Part shown: in pieces, positions 40,894 through 51,240 of the stretch
How the letters are laid out: every line of letters begins with the position of its first letter
How positions within the stretch are numbered: the stretch's first letter is position 1
Source of the DNA: Hormiphora californensis
Lineage: Eukaryota; Ctenophora; Tentaculata; Cydippida; Pleurobrachiidae
Assembly: GCA_020137815.1 (NCBI GenBank)
Contig: CM035351.1
Coordinates: forward strand, 6,531,397-6,595,396
Direction: 5' to 3'
DNA: 64,000 nucleotides
Translations under genes and position numbers: made by a program
The notes under the pieces: generated by a model
What the model was told of the DNA's origin: nothing
Seen by the model: only the letters and a program-made list of their open reading frames with translations
Databases searched by the model: none

Positions 40894-41540
40894 ACCTCCC
40901 ACACATTTTTACAATGATTTCATGCTTCAAAGGGTAATACATAGTTAGGGACAGCTGATTTATGACATTTATGAAACGTGGAAGGGCGTACCATTGAACC
41001 AGAAATGTTTAATTTCAAAATGCTAAGTGGGTGAAACCGGCCACAAGCCCAAGGGGGTTCCAGGGACTGAAACTCCTGGAGAGGTCACCACGCATGATAC
41101 CCCCTAAGCTACCCCCTTAATCCTTATCCTAGGAGGCTCCTAGGATAAGTTGGCGGGTCCCTAGGGCCCGACTCGCTATCCAAACGACTCTCAAAATCGG
41201 TCGAACCACCTTCAAACCCACAAAGAAGTTGTTCATAGGGTCAGGTCACTCATTGCTGACAGTCAAAACTTGGCAGCGCTTTTCAAGTTAGAAATTAAAA
41301 AATAATAATAATAATAATAATAATAAAGGGTTTTTAGTATACCGCTCAGTCCAGACAGGGCTGGATCATTGACATGAGTCCAACACTGCCCAGATTCAGA
41401 GCGGTACACCAAGATTGTTAATATCCTGACGGGCGCGATTATAATCTGGGTGCCTTGCAGCGATTTTATTTATTTATTCAATCTAATTTGTATACATTGA
41501 ATCACAATCAACATACACGCCCCTTCTTGCGGGCAAAATC
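40894..41540. other. UBR upstream region and repeat tail
   Basis: The first part should hold the UBR promoter. At 41100-41155 there is a GGATTAAG-type hairpin (CCTTATCCTAGGAGG..CCTAGGATAAG). From 41300 a retroelement-like tail begins: (AAT)n, then GGGTTTTTAGTATACCGCTC to CCTGAC at 41428, repeated at 42612-42744. Confidence 0.6.
41301..41428. repeat. (AAT)n plus 110-bp repeat, copy 1
   Basis: An (AAT)n run followed by a segment starting AAGGGTTTTTAGTATACCGC and ending ATTGTTAATATCCTGAC. The same segment recurs almost unchanged at 42612-42744. The microsatellite end suggests a non-LTR retrotransposon 3' tail read on the - strand. Confidence 0.8.
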
Positions 41541-42230
41541 GGGCAGGTGAGTAGAACTTCGCTCCTAATAAAAGGCTGCAATAAAAGGCTGCAATAAAAG
41601 GCTGCAGAAAAAGGCTGCAATAAAAGGCTGCAATAAAAGGCTGCAGAAAAAGGCTGCAATAAAAGGCTGCAATAAAAGGCTGCAAGGGATCACGTATCCA
41701 ACCAGACTAAAGCGGGGGATAGACCGAATCGTCCTCCCCTAATAGTGTTTCGTATCACGTATCGGCTGTAGTGAGACCGAATCACCCTCCCCTAATTATA
41801 GTGATTCGTGTCACGTATCCAACTAGACCATAGGCAATAGAGAGAGACCGAGATAGAGAGCGAGTACGAGTGAGAACTGAGAGTGTGAAAAATCAGAATC
41901 ACGGTATGGTATCACGTACCATGGTATCCTCTAATGAAAAGCGGTTACCAATTGACAATGAGACCTCATCGGTCCCGATACGTGATTCTCTACCGCTATG
42001 TATTCTCCATTAGTCTTTCCGTATCAATCCACGATTCAGTAGAGGTAGTCAGTAACTACTGGGAGTATTGGTCTAATGAGGTAGGGTAGATCTATTGATT
42101 GAACGTGTAGCACAATGACAGGTGGACCACCCAACCACTTAGTTCACCTATCGTAGTATTATGTGTGATTTGTGTACATAAAGACTATTGGCGAATAACG
42201 GTAGAAAATCAGTAATCACGTATTGGCACC

Positions 42231-42538
42231 CAGGGGTGTAGGAATAGGGGGGGCGAGGGGGGCGGCCGCCCCCCCCCCCCACTTTTGGCCAGGTTCGCCC
42301 CCTCACTTTCGTCGCCAACAGTCAACACTCACTCCCAAATGACGAAATCATGACTTTTTTGGCTTTAAACCCTAAAATTTTTCTCGGCTCCGCTGTCGCT
42401 CCGCCCAATGTACAGTAAATGCAATGGAATAGGTGACTAAATCTTGCTCATAAATTTTTTTTCTTGGGCGCTGACCAGCGCTGTAATTGGTCACGTGACT
42501 TCGCCCCCCTCACTTGAAAATTCATTCCTACACCCCTG
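42231..42538. mobile_element. hAT-type MITE
   Basis: Ends CAGGGGTGTAGGAAT and ATTCCTACACCCCTG; 8-bp duplication TTGGCACC at 42223-42230 and 42539-42546. 308 bp, with G/C-run ends inside (GGGGGGGCGAGGGGGG) and no coding. Confidence 0.92.
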
Positions 42539-42611
42539 TTGGCACCGATTAGGTCATGTGTCAGGTCACCTTGACAGTCAAAACTTGTCAGGTCGCCTTT
42601 TCAAGTTAGAA

Positions 42612-42744
42612 ATTAAAAAATAATAATAATAATAATAATAAAGGGTTTTTAGTATACCGCTCAGTCCAGACAGGGCTGGATCATTGACATGAGTCCAACA
42701 CTGCCCAGATTCAGAGCGGTACACCAAGATTGTTAATATCCTGA
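42612..42744. repeat. (AAT)n plus 110-bp repeat, copy 2
   Basis: Nearly identical to 41301-41428, from the (AAT)n run to TATCCTGAC. It is directly followed by the (A)nG tract that starts the duplicated KH unit. Confidence 0.8.
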
Positions 42745-44290
42745 CTCACAAAAAAAAGAAAAAAAAGAAAAAAAGAGTTGAACTTGAAAAAAATCATGAT
42801 CAGGCTTGATACCGCGCGGCCGCGGTGTTTTGAAATTTATTAGCGCATTCCGTTTATTTTTCGGTTCGACCACACGTCTTGCGAGGCGCGGCGATGGCAC
42901 CCAAAAAAAAACAAAAGCTTTGAGTTTTCAGTTTGGACTTCGTTTAACGTTTTCAGTTCGGACTTCGTTTGAAAAGCGCTGCCTTATCCCCCGCGGGGAC
43001 CAGAAGCGTTTGTCAAGGACTTCGTTGGATACCCGCACACGTATTCCTTTTCTTGTTCAGTTTGGACTTCGTTTTGAAAAGCGCTGCCTTATCCCGCGAC
43101 CAGCAGCATTTGCCATTTGCCAAGACTTCGTTTAACGTTTACACTTTACTAATAATAGTAACAGTTTATATCCCTCATGTGGTCATCTGACCGCAAAAAA
43201 ACCCGCATATCACCAGTCAACAGAAAGCACAATTTTAAAGTCCGTAAAATTTTATTTTGAAGAATTTGGTTGAGAAACAGTGGAAAGAGAGCAAAAACAA
43301 AGTCCCGACGTACGTTTCTAATAATATCTCTGGTTCCTGATAACTGATCCCAGTAGCTGGTTGCACTGGGAAGTTCTTTCCAGTATCTTTCCGATACAAC
43401 GGGAATAAAGTTTCATCTATCTTATCACTGATAATGGATTCAATAAATAGCCCTTGAATCATGCAGTACAGGTTGGGCGGACCATTTCAAAACCTGGTGT
43501 GTTCTTGGTACAACAAACCGTCACTGTTAACAATTATTATTTTGAATTTTGTATGTATGTATTTCCTTCCAGGCCCTGTTAACACTTGAGACAGAATGAT
43601 AATACATTCCGATCATTTACATAGGATGTCGTTAAGGAGCGGATAACTTGGAATTCCACGACTATCAGTTATGCTACCTAAACGTCCATCTCCAACGTGC
43701 TATCGGTTCCTGGTTCTTAGCAAGAAAACTAAGGCAATCATAGGAGTTAAAGGAAGTCACATAAAGGCAGCTCAACAGCTTTGTTCTAATCGTGGTTGCA
43801 AAATAACCGTGTTTACAAGGCTTCCTGATGGCACAGAATTTCCTCCAAATGCGTCTGATCGGGTTTTGCAAGTTGATGTGTCATCCTTGGATGATTTGGT
43901 TGCAGTGATAGGCTACTTGACCCCTTTCTTCCAAAAGGTAGCTGAAACTGATGAAAGTCAGTTGAAACATGTGAAAGTTTTAGTTCCAGACTTTGTTTGT
44001 TCTTTGATAATCGGAGAACACGGAGAGAACATTCACCAGATGGAAAAAGATTTCAATTCCAGGGTTCATGTTTTCAATACGTCACTTCCTGGATCAAGCG
44101 AAAATGTTGTGAAGGTTACAAACTTCGATACTGATCGACTAGCCGCGACCATTGGATGCATCTTCGAGTCAATACTGAGTGAGCGAACCATGTCAAGAGT
44201 GACCTTCTACAACCCCTTAAGTTGGGATCCAAAAGATAACGGTCACACGGGTAGTTACAACGATACCCAGTACAACACGACAAGTGAACA
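42738..44290 (+). repeat. Direct duplication, copy 1 (pairs with 46916-48460)
   Basis: From CCTGACTCACAAAAAA to about 44290 the sequence matches 46916-48460 almost base for base, including about 930 bp upstream of the KH start codon. It then fades within the acidic linker. Only single-base differences are seen in the first 1.3 kb. Confidence 0.9.
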
Positions 44291-44987
44291 TGTAGGATCA
44301 GAAGATGGGAATTGGATTGAGGTTCGTGCCTTGGAGAACTCCTTGAATGAGGATGAAGTAGAAACGGGTGTAGAACTGAATTCAAGCGAAATTGCAATTA
44401 TGCCAAATAGTTCCGAAGAAGAACCTGGACCATCGACTGGAAGTGGAGGTCAGCGAAAGTTTGGTGGGAGGAGAGATCTTCAACCACAAATAAACCCCAA
44501 AAATACAAACTTTGGTGAGCCATCGCTTGCAGAAAGAGAAAACTGGAGGAGTAGGGATACTTGTGAGGGATTAGGAGGCATCCGGCTAATGGATGACCAG
44601 GGAAGACGAAGGGGTGGTGGGGGAAGGCCTAGGAGCAATTTCAGAAATATAAGAGGAGGAAGAGGATGCGGTGTTTTCAGGGGTGGGGATAGAGAACATC
44701 GGTGTGTGGATAGAGGCCTTTTCAGAGGTGGTGCGAGATGTGATTACAGAGGAGTGTACAGAGGTGGGGAGGGTTATTATAGAGGTAGTTTTAGAGGAGG
44801 AGAGAGTTGTTACAGAGGAGGGAATATTAAAGTTTTCAGGGGCCACCCTGGTGGAAGGTGGACAGAAGGGCCGAGAGGATGGAATAATGGAAGGGGCAGG
44901 AGGGGCAGGAGAGCCAGGGAGAATCATAACGAGGAGAGAACTCGTCGTGGGAAGGTAAAGCCCCCCCGTGGTTCGTATCTCCGTTAG
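43671..44987 (+). CDS. KH-domain protein with RG-rich tail, copy 1 (intronless)
   Basis: 438 residues in one exon from the ATG at 43671. KH-like domain 1 (about 10-75) has the GxxG loop in AIIGVKGSHIKAAQQ; KH-like domain 2 (about 105-160) has it in LIIGEHGENIHQ. A short acidic and Ser-rich linker ends in SSEEEPGPST, then comes an Arg/Gly tail with repeated RGG, YRGG and FRGG units. This architecture binds single-stranded RNA. It lies inside the inverted-arm unit and is paralogous to the copy at 47849. The N-terminal 190 residues are almost identical between copies; the linker and tail are not. No close named family is recognised. It could be a host gene captured in a mobile unit or a lineage-specific gene. 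Confidence 0.72.
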   Translation: MLPKRPSPTCYRFLVLSKKTKAIIGVKGSHIKAAQQLCSNRGCKITVFTRLPDGTEFPPNASDRVLQVDVSSLDDLVAVIGYLTPFFQKVAETDESQLKHVKVLVPDFVCSLIIGEHGENIHQMEKDFNSRVHVFNTSLPGSSENVVKVTNFDTDRLAATIGCIFESILSERTMSRVTFYNPLSWDPKDNGHTGSYNDTQYNTTSEHVGSEDGNWIEVRALENSLNEDEVETGVELNSSEIAIMPNSSEEEPGPSTGSGGQRKFGGRRDLQPQINPKNTNFGEPSLAERENWRSRDTCEGLGGIRLMDDQGRRRGGGGRPRSNFRNIRGGRGCGVFRGGDREHRCVDRGLFRGGARCDYRGVYRGGEGYYRGSFRGGESCYRGGNIKVFRGHPGGRWTEGPRGWNNGRGRRGRRARENHNEERTRRGKVKPPRGSYLR

Positions 44988-45606
44988 TGCTTTAGTCCAG
45001 TTGGATATGTGATCCATTGCAGCCTTTTATTGCAGCCTTTTATTGCAGCCTTTTATTGCAGCCTTTTATTGCAGCCTTTTTCTGCAGCCTTTTATTGCAG
45101 CCTTTTTCTGCAGCCTTTTATTGCAGCCTTTTATTAGGAGCGAAGTTCTACTCACCTGCCCAAAATCGGATATTCAATTCAATAAATTCAGACCTCCTGA
45201 TAGAAATTAAGGCTATTTAGATAAAGATAGCAGTTATAAAATAGTTGATAATTAAAGTATAAAAGTATAAAAGTATAAAAGTTATTAATTAGATTAAGTT
45301 GAGTAATTGGATAATAAGGATAATATAGTAAGTAGACGATTAAATAATTAAGTGAGAATTAAGTGTAATAAATTAAATAAAAACTGTGGTAAAAAGATTA
45401 AAAAGCATGAGATGGCCGATGCAATGAGGGAATGAGAACAATTAATAAAGCTAACAGCCTCGAGATTAACGGTTAATAGTAAACTAATAAAACTGTGATA
45501 ATAATGATTAGACGGGGGATGGGTGGTGGGAAGGGTGATGAGAGGATAGAACTTAAAGGTGATATCAATAGTAATTAAAGCTAACATTAAAGCATGATAT
45601 TAATCT

Positions 45607-46107
45607 CGGTAGTTAAATAAAGGATAGGGCTACTGGGTTAGAAGATCATCTCCAAATGCTAGGCTATCATAGACTTCACTGACTAACATTCTAAACTTGT
45701 GTTTGAGGTTTCTATCTCTAGTGAAGATCAAAGGTATGTGAAAATTGGCATTGCAGACCGAAAGGGGTAGACACTGGTCCCTAAGAGCTGTCACTGCACC
45801 AGCCGCCGTACACTGGAATAGTTTATGGTATGGAGAGTCCAACTGCTCACCACATTCCAAGCAGTAGGGTTCTTCATTCGCCTGGCCACGACCCTGGACG
45901 GAAAATGCAAAGTTCTGGAACCTTAAATTGTGTCCGTGTATGAAATCAAGGATCCTCGTTGAAGTTTCTCTGTTCATTGATCTTGTAACAAGTGGGCAAG
46001 CAGCAACGGCGCCCGTGTCCACATATTTTTCCAAGTCTTCAATCAATCCAGTTGTTTGCCCTCTTATAATGTCTGGAAGGGATGCTCGAACGTAGTCGTC
46101 CCATATC
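45607..46107 (-). pseudogene. 5'-truncated LINE reverse transcriptase, C-terminal end
   Basis: On the - strand from 46107, a frame reading WDDYVRASLPDIIRGQT... continues to a stop near 45630. It carries a zinc-knuckle-like CLECGEQLDSPYHKLFQC, the CxxC..H..C module at the end of many non-LTR retrotransposon ORF2 proteins. The reverse transcriptase and endonuclease domains are missing, so this is a 5'-truncated insertion. AT-rich DNA at 45180-45600 probably represents its 3' untranslated tail. Confidence 0.65.
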
Positions 46108-46129
46108 GGGCGCGATTATAATCTGGGTG

Positions 46130-46891
46130 CCTTGCAGCGTGTTTACAGGTGCGCGCTACCAAAAGAGTATACTTAGACCAACTTTTTTCAAACGGCTATA
46201 GCCATGGAACCACTTGGCCGATTTGAGTAAACTAAACGGTATCAGTTAGAGAATCGATAGCCCTAACCGATAACCCCAAACCAAACCCTAACCAGACCCT
46301 AACGGATAGCCCTAACCCGTCGCGCGCGCCAAAACTACGAATTGTTAGCAATGAAAGGCACCCAGATTTTAACGTTTTCCTCCCATATCTTGGAGAAGTA
46401 TGCATCCATATCTTCTTTGGAGTAGTGAAATCTTTCCGAATCATACGTCATGAGGTCGCACTGCCTTAAAAAGGACCGTCTTCCTGTCTCCCTCCCAAGG
46501 TCTCCATCCTGTTCACAATCTGCCCACTCGAGGTACCTCTTGACATTCGTCGTGTGATGGTAGAAGTAGTGACTAGGCTCGGACTCAATTTGGTAGAGTT
46601 TAGCAGTCATCGTGTCCCCTGCTTTTAGTCCTTTAAGGACGAATTTCGTTGCAGCGAGTTTACAGGTGCGCGCTACCAAAAAGAGTACACTTTTATTTCC
46701 TAGACCGACTTTTTTCAAACGGCTATAGCCACGCAACCACATGACCGATTTGAGTAAACTAAACGGTATCTGATAGAGAATCGATAGCCCTAACCGATAA
46801 CCCCAAACAAAACCCTAACCCGACCCTAACAACAGCCCTAACCCGTCTCGACCGCCAAAATCGATGAATTGTTAGCAATGGAAGGCACCCA
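46130..46891. repeat. Two direct 220-bp repeats with degenerate CCCTAA arrays
   Basis: 46130-46370 and 46653-46891 share GTTTACAGGTGCGCGCTACC, TTTTTTCAAACGGCTATAGCC, then GATAGCCCTAACCGATAACCCC with loose CCCTAA repeats, then AATTGTTAGCAATG and GGCACCCAG. The CCCTAA units look like decayed telomere-type repeat. The 280 bp between the copies encodes on the - strand a fragment (about 46335-46640, with YLEWADCEQDGDLGRETGRR) that I do not recognise; it is probably a retroelement remnant. Confidence 0.7.
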
Positions 46892-46915
46892 GTCCCCAGA
46901 TTTTAACGTTTTCCT

Positions 46916-48460
46916 ATCCTGACTCACAAAAAAAAAGAAAAAAAAAGAAAAAAAGAGTTGAACTTGAAAAAAATCATGAGCAGGCTTGATACCGCGCGGC
47001 CGCGGTGTTTTGAAATTTATTAGCGCATTCCGTTTATTTTTCGGTTCGACCACACGTCTTGCGAGGCGCGGCGATGGCACCCAAAAAAACAAAAGCTTTG
47101 AGTTTTCAGTTTGGACTTCGTTTAACGTTTTCAGTTTGGACTTCGTTTGAAAAGCGCTGCCTTATCCTCCGCGGGGACCAGAAGCGTTTGTCAAGGACTT
47201 CGTTGGATACCCGCACACGTATTCCTTTTCTTGTTCAGTTTGGACTTCGTTTTGAAAAGCGCTGCCTTATCCCGCGACCAGCAGCATTTGCCATTTGCCA
47301 AGACTTCGTTTAACGTTTACACTTTACTAATAATAGTAACAGTTTATATCCCTCATGTGGTCATCTGACCGCAAAAAAATCCGCATATCACCAGTCAACA
47401 GAAAACACAATTTTAAAGTCCGTAAAATTTTATTTTGAAGAATTTGGTTGAGAAACAGTGGAAAGAGAGCAAAAACAAAGTCCCGACGTACGTTTCTAAT
47501 AATATCTTTGGTTCCTGATAACTGATCCCAGTAGCTGGTTGCACTGGGAAGTTCTTTCCAGTATCTTTCCGATACAACGGGAATAAAGTTTCATCTATCT
47601 TATCACTGATAATGGATTCAATAAATAGCCCTTGAATCATGCAGTACAGGTTGGGCGGACCATTTCAAAACCTGGTGTGTTCTTGGTACAACAAACCGTC
47701 ACTGTTAACAATTATTATTTTGAATTTTGTATGTATGTATTTCCTTCCAGGCCCTGTTAACACTTGAGACAGAATGATAATACATTCCGATCATTTACAT
47801 AGGATGTCGTTAAGGAGCAGATAACTTGGAATTCCACGACTATCAGTTATGCTACCTAAACGTCCATCTCCAACGTGCTATCGGTTCCTGGTTCTTAGCA
47901 AGAAAACTAAGGCAATCATAGGAGTTAAAGGAAGTCATATAAAGGCAGCTCAACAGCTTTGTTCTAATCGTGGTTGCAAAATAACCGTGTTTACAAGGCT
48001 TCCTGATGGTACAGAGTTTCCTCCAAATGCGTCTGATCGGGTTTTGCAAGTTGATGTGTCATCCTTGGATGATTTGGTTGCAGTGATAGGCTACTTGATG
48101 CCGTTCTTCCAAAAATCGGCTGAAACTGATGAAAGTCAGTTGAAACATGTGAAAGTTTTAGTTCCGGACTTTGTTTGTTCTTTGATAATCGGAGAACGCG
48201 GAGAGAACATTCACCAGATGGAAAACGATTTCAATTCCAGGGTTCATGTTTTTAATACTTCACTTCCTGGATCAAGCGAAAATATCGTGAAGGTTACAAA
48301 CTTCGATGCTAATCAGCTTACTGCAACAATAAGGAACATCTTCGAGTCAATACTGAGTGAGCGAACCATTTCAAATGTAGCCTTCTACAACCCCTTAAGA
48401 TGGGATCCGAAAACCTACGGTCACACGGGCAGTTACAACGATACCCAGTTCCAGAATATC
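46916..48460 (+). repeat. Direct duplication, copy 2
   Basis: Pairs with 42738-44290. It starts at CCTGACTCACAAAAAA and is not followed by the right inverted arm seen after copy 1. Confidence 0.9.
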
Positions 48461-49234
48461 ACGGAACAGGAAGAATCGGAAGAAGAGGATTCGACTGAGG
48501 AAGATTGCGAATCTCTGAATTCTTTGAATGATGATGTTGTTGATGATGAAGCAACAGATGGCGAACAGGAATCAAGTGAAGTTGGGGATGTACTAGATAA
48601 TCCTGAAGAGCCTGATGATGAAGTGGTAGAAACGGATGATGAAGAGGAACAAAACAAAATCGCAGAGATATCTGAAAGTTCTGAAGAGCCCGGACCATCA
48701 ACTGCACGTGGGGGTCTACGGACATTTGGTGGAAGGAGAGACCAACCACTGCACCCTGAAAATGTAGATGGATCTAGGCTGGCGGAAAGAGAAAGGGGCA
48801 ACTCGAAACGCAGGGGTGGTAGAAGAGGAGGGAGAGGACGACCAAGAAGTGGAATCAGGGGAGAACCGAGGGGAGGAACTAGAGGGGAGCCGGTAGGACC
48901 ATCGATGGGAGGATCGATTGGAGCACTGATTGGGGGACCGAGAGGAGGAACTAGAGGAGCCCCGAGGGGAGGACACAGGCGAGGACACAGGGGTGGAGCT
49001 AGAGGAGGGCCAGGAGGACCACCAAGAGAGGAATCAAGTGGAGCACCACAAGAACCACCAAGCAGAGGAATTAGAGGAGGGACTAGCGGCGCACGGAGGG
49101 GACGGAGTAATAGAGGAGGACGCGGTTTGGTGAACCAAGGTGTGGAGAGAACTCGTCGGGATAGCGGTCGTAGAAGGGATGATATTGATAGAGAGAGGGG
49201 AAGTGTGGTACTTGGTTCACCCCCAAACATTTAA
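47849..49234 (+). CDS. KH-domain protein with RG-rich tail, copy 2 (intronless)
   Basis: 461 residues from the ATG at 47849. It has the same two KH-like domains (GVKG and GERG loops). The linker is longer and far more acidic than in copy 1 (runs of Glu/Asp between about 210 and 275), then PGPSTARGGLRTFGGRRD, LAERERG and a Gly/Pro/Arg tail of different repeats (RGGTRG, RGGHRRG). The KH half is nearly unchanged against copy 1 and the frame is intact, so both copies look functional. RNA binding is a family inference. No intron and no frameshift is needed. Confidence 0.72.
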   Translation: MLPKRPSPTCYRFLVLSKKTKAIIGVKGSHIKAAQQLCSNRGCKITVFTRLPDGTEFPPNASDRVLQVDVSSLDDLVAVIGYLMPFFQKSAETDESQLKHVKVLVPDFVCSLIIGERGENIHQMENDFNSRVHVFNTSLPGSSENIVKVTNFDANQLTATIRNIFESILSERTISNVAFYNPLRWDPKTYGHTGSYNDTQFQNITEQEESEEEDSTEEDCESLNSLNDDVVDDEATDGEQESSEVGDVLDNPEEPDDEVVETDDEEEQNKIAEISESSEEPGPSTARGGLRTFGGRRDQPLHPENVDGSRLAERERGNSKRRGGRRGGRGRPRSGIRGEPRGGTRGEPVGPSMGGSIGALIGGPRGGTRGAPRGGHRRGHRGGARGGPGGPPREESSGAPQEPPSRGIRGGTSGARRGRSNRGGRGLVNQGVERTRRDSGRRRDDIDRERGSVVLGSPPNI

Positions 49235-49504
49235 TACATACTTTTCATTTAGTTATGCATCAATTGATTCTCACTGAGCATTTTTGTAAGCCGTTCTTTT
49301 TTTTGTCTTCTGTTTTTACGTGCAGTTTTTCTGTTTTTGTGTATGTTTTTGTGTATAAATTTCATATAATTTTATTCTTGCGTTTTATGAGAATGTGTCT
49401 TTAGCAAGCTTGTTTCATTTAGAACCTCCTACATGTATGTATATTACACTCCTAATTCCCAAATTAATCAGCCCTAATTGTTGTAATAGTGAGTGTGGAA
49501 TGCT

Positions 49505-51055
49505 ATGAGTTACGCATTGCTATCCTACGAGGATGGCCCAACCCAACTGAACACCCTTTACACGGACAGTGATGCACCTACTTTGGATGCCGTCAAGAGC
49601 TACCTCTGTACCATTCTAGCTAAATCACCCACCCTCACCTCTTCTCACATTCAGGTTCGCCATTCCAGAATGCAAAAAAAATGGAATTAATTTTAAAGTA
49701 TATGTTTCATTATTTATTTCCCCCTTAACCCCTCCACAGACAATAACAAACAGTGGAATCTCTGCGACGGTCTACTACCGGGGACTAGATGATAACCAAG
49801 TGGTGTGCTACATAGTTTCAGAACATGTCGCCCTCTCTCCCTTCTACCACGAGCTGGACAAGTACACTGATACCCTGGTGTCTTCCCATATGGAAGACCC
49901 CAAACCTTACCTGGGAAAATGGTAGGTTTTAGAGAATGGCGTTGTTGGTTCGTTGAATCTTCTTTATCTCTATCGCTTGCATTTATGCCCGTTTTATATA
50001 TCTCGTGCGTGATGAGAGGGGGTAATGGATTAGTGTGTACTGTGTAGGAGAATTGATATTTGGTGTTGGAGTTGTTTGTCATTCCTAAATGTGCCAGAGA
50101 AATTTGAGACCCTCCCTTAACATTCTTTCTCTAGGTATTACGTGTGTATAGAGTACGTCTTGCGTGTGATTGACTACTTTCGCAACGACCTGCCCTCACT
50201 ACTTTTCATTGCTCTATCTCGCAACAATATTACCACAACATCACCAGATCATGAGGGTTCACAGATCGTGAGAGATACCCAACTGTTCATATCTGCGTGT
50301 AGTCTCAAGGTAACTCCAGGCCCCTGGGCGTGTACTGTGTGTACTGTGTGTACTGTGTGTGTGAGTCTGACAAGTCATTGGTCAACGTTTGTACATTGTT
50401 TGTGTGTCCAACCGGTCCAATCAACCAACTATTCCTAAATTTAACACACTCCAGGAGTTGATGTACAATACAAGTGTAGTATTTGAAGACACGGAAGAAT
50501 CCCCCATGATAGATTTCACCTCTAAAGCGGTTCACTATGAAAGCAGTACTTTCTGTGTTGAGTGGGCCCGGCAGATAGAGTCGGATGGGAACCCATTCTC
50601 AGTTAGACAGGCTCTAGAAGATAGGAAGATTACCGCTAATGAGGATATGAATACCTTTAGGAGGTTACTACACCAGGCAGAGACTGATCACTATGCTTTC
50701 TATAGGGTATGTCAATGTTCCTTAGATCTGAATTGTCTTGTGTGAGTTTGCAATCAGCCTGACAGGACAAGAAATGTGTCTCGGTCTCCCCATGCATGGA
50801 GGTCACCAAAACACTGAATTGTCTCCCAAATTTCTAAATAAACTTCTCCCCTATATTTTATTAATAAAAACCACAATTCCCCAGGGGTACGAGTTTGTGA
50901 AGATGCACAGTAACGGTAAAGTTCTATACGAGATGCTGAGTCACGAGAGTACAGTGTATAGCCTGGACAAGTTAGGAGGGCTGCTGGATGTTCTACAGAA
51001 CTTTAGGATTTACAAAGAATCCCATCCTTACAATCTCACCAGCCCTGAACGATGA
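49505..51055 (+). CDS. Unrecognised conserved-looking five-exon gene
   Basis: Exons 49505-49654, 49741-49922, 50135-50310, 50455-50708 and 50884-51055, all with GT-AG borders and agreeing phases, giving about 310 residues. The start is the ATG in MSYALLSYEDGP; an upstream start in the same frame cannot be excluded. Visible pieces: an alpha/beta-looking front half (TVYYRGLDDNQVVCYIVSEH), KWYYVCIEYVLRVIDYF, and a helical end with NTFRRLLHQAETDHYAFYRG and YEFVKMHSNG. There is no signal peptide, no clear membrane span and no catalytic motif. I do not recognise the family. It lies about 185 bp upstream of the next gene on the same strand. Confidence 0.75.
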
Positions 51056-51240
51056 TAACTTATTTATTTTTCTATACCATTCTGCAATGTTGAATACATG
51101 TAATATTTTATGTCTGTGTGTGGGTGTGTTCTTATGTATTTTGTGTCTATTTTAGAAACTCTCTACACGAGTCTTCTTTTCCGCCTGCTAGTTAGGATGA
51201 AATTGTTTGGAAGCATTTAATATAACCCGCTTCATTCAGG

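Larger units (their letters stand above)
41541..45162. repeat. KH-gene unit bounded by inverted arms with 13-bp arrays
   Basis: The left arm (about 41541-41722) and right arm (about 44990-45162) are inverted copies. Each has GGGCAGGTGAGTAGAACTTC, then nine or so copies of a 13-bp unit (AATAAAAGGCTGC, with AGAAAAAGGCTGC variants), then a segment with GGATCACGTATCCAAC-type sequence. Between them lie one hAT-like MITE, one repeat tail and the first KH-domain gene. Such arms look like transposon ends, but no target duplication was found, so the nature of the unit is open. Confidence 0.6.

Noticed and set aside
41470-41685. Frame reading repeated QPFIAAFYCSL units
   Set aside because: Translation of the 13-bp array.
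42806-43462. Open frames upstream of both KH genes (for example 43235-43462 on the - strand, 75 codons, nearly unchanged in both copies)
   Set aside because: Preservation is explained by the whole region being a recent duplication; no protein features seen.
48433-49230. 265-codon Pro/Leu-rich frame on the - strand over KH copy 2
   Set aside because: Antisense shadow of the Gly/Arg-rich tail.
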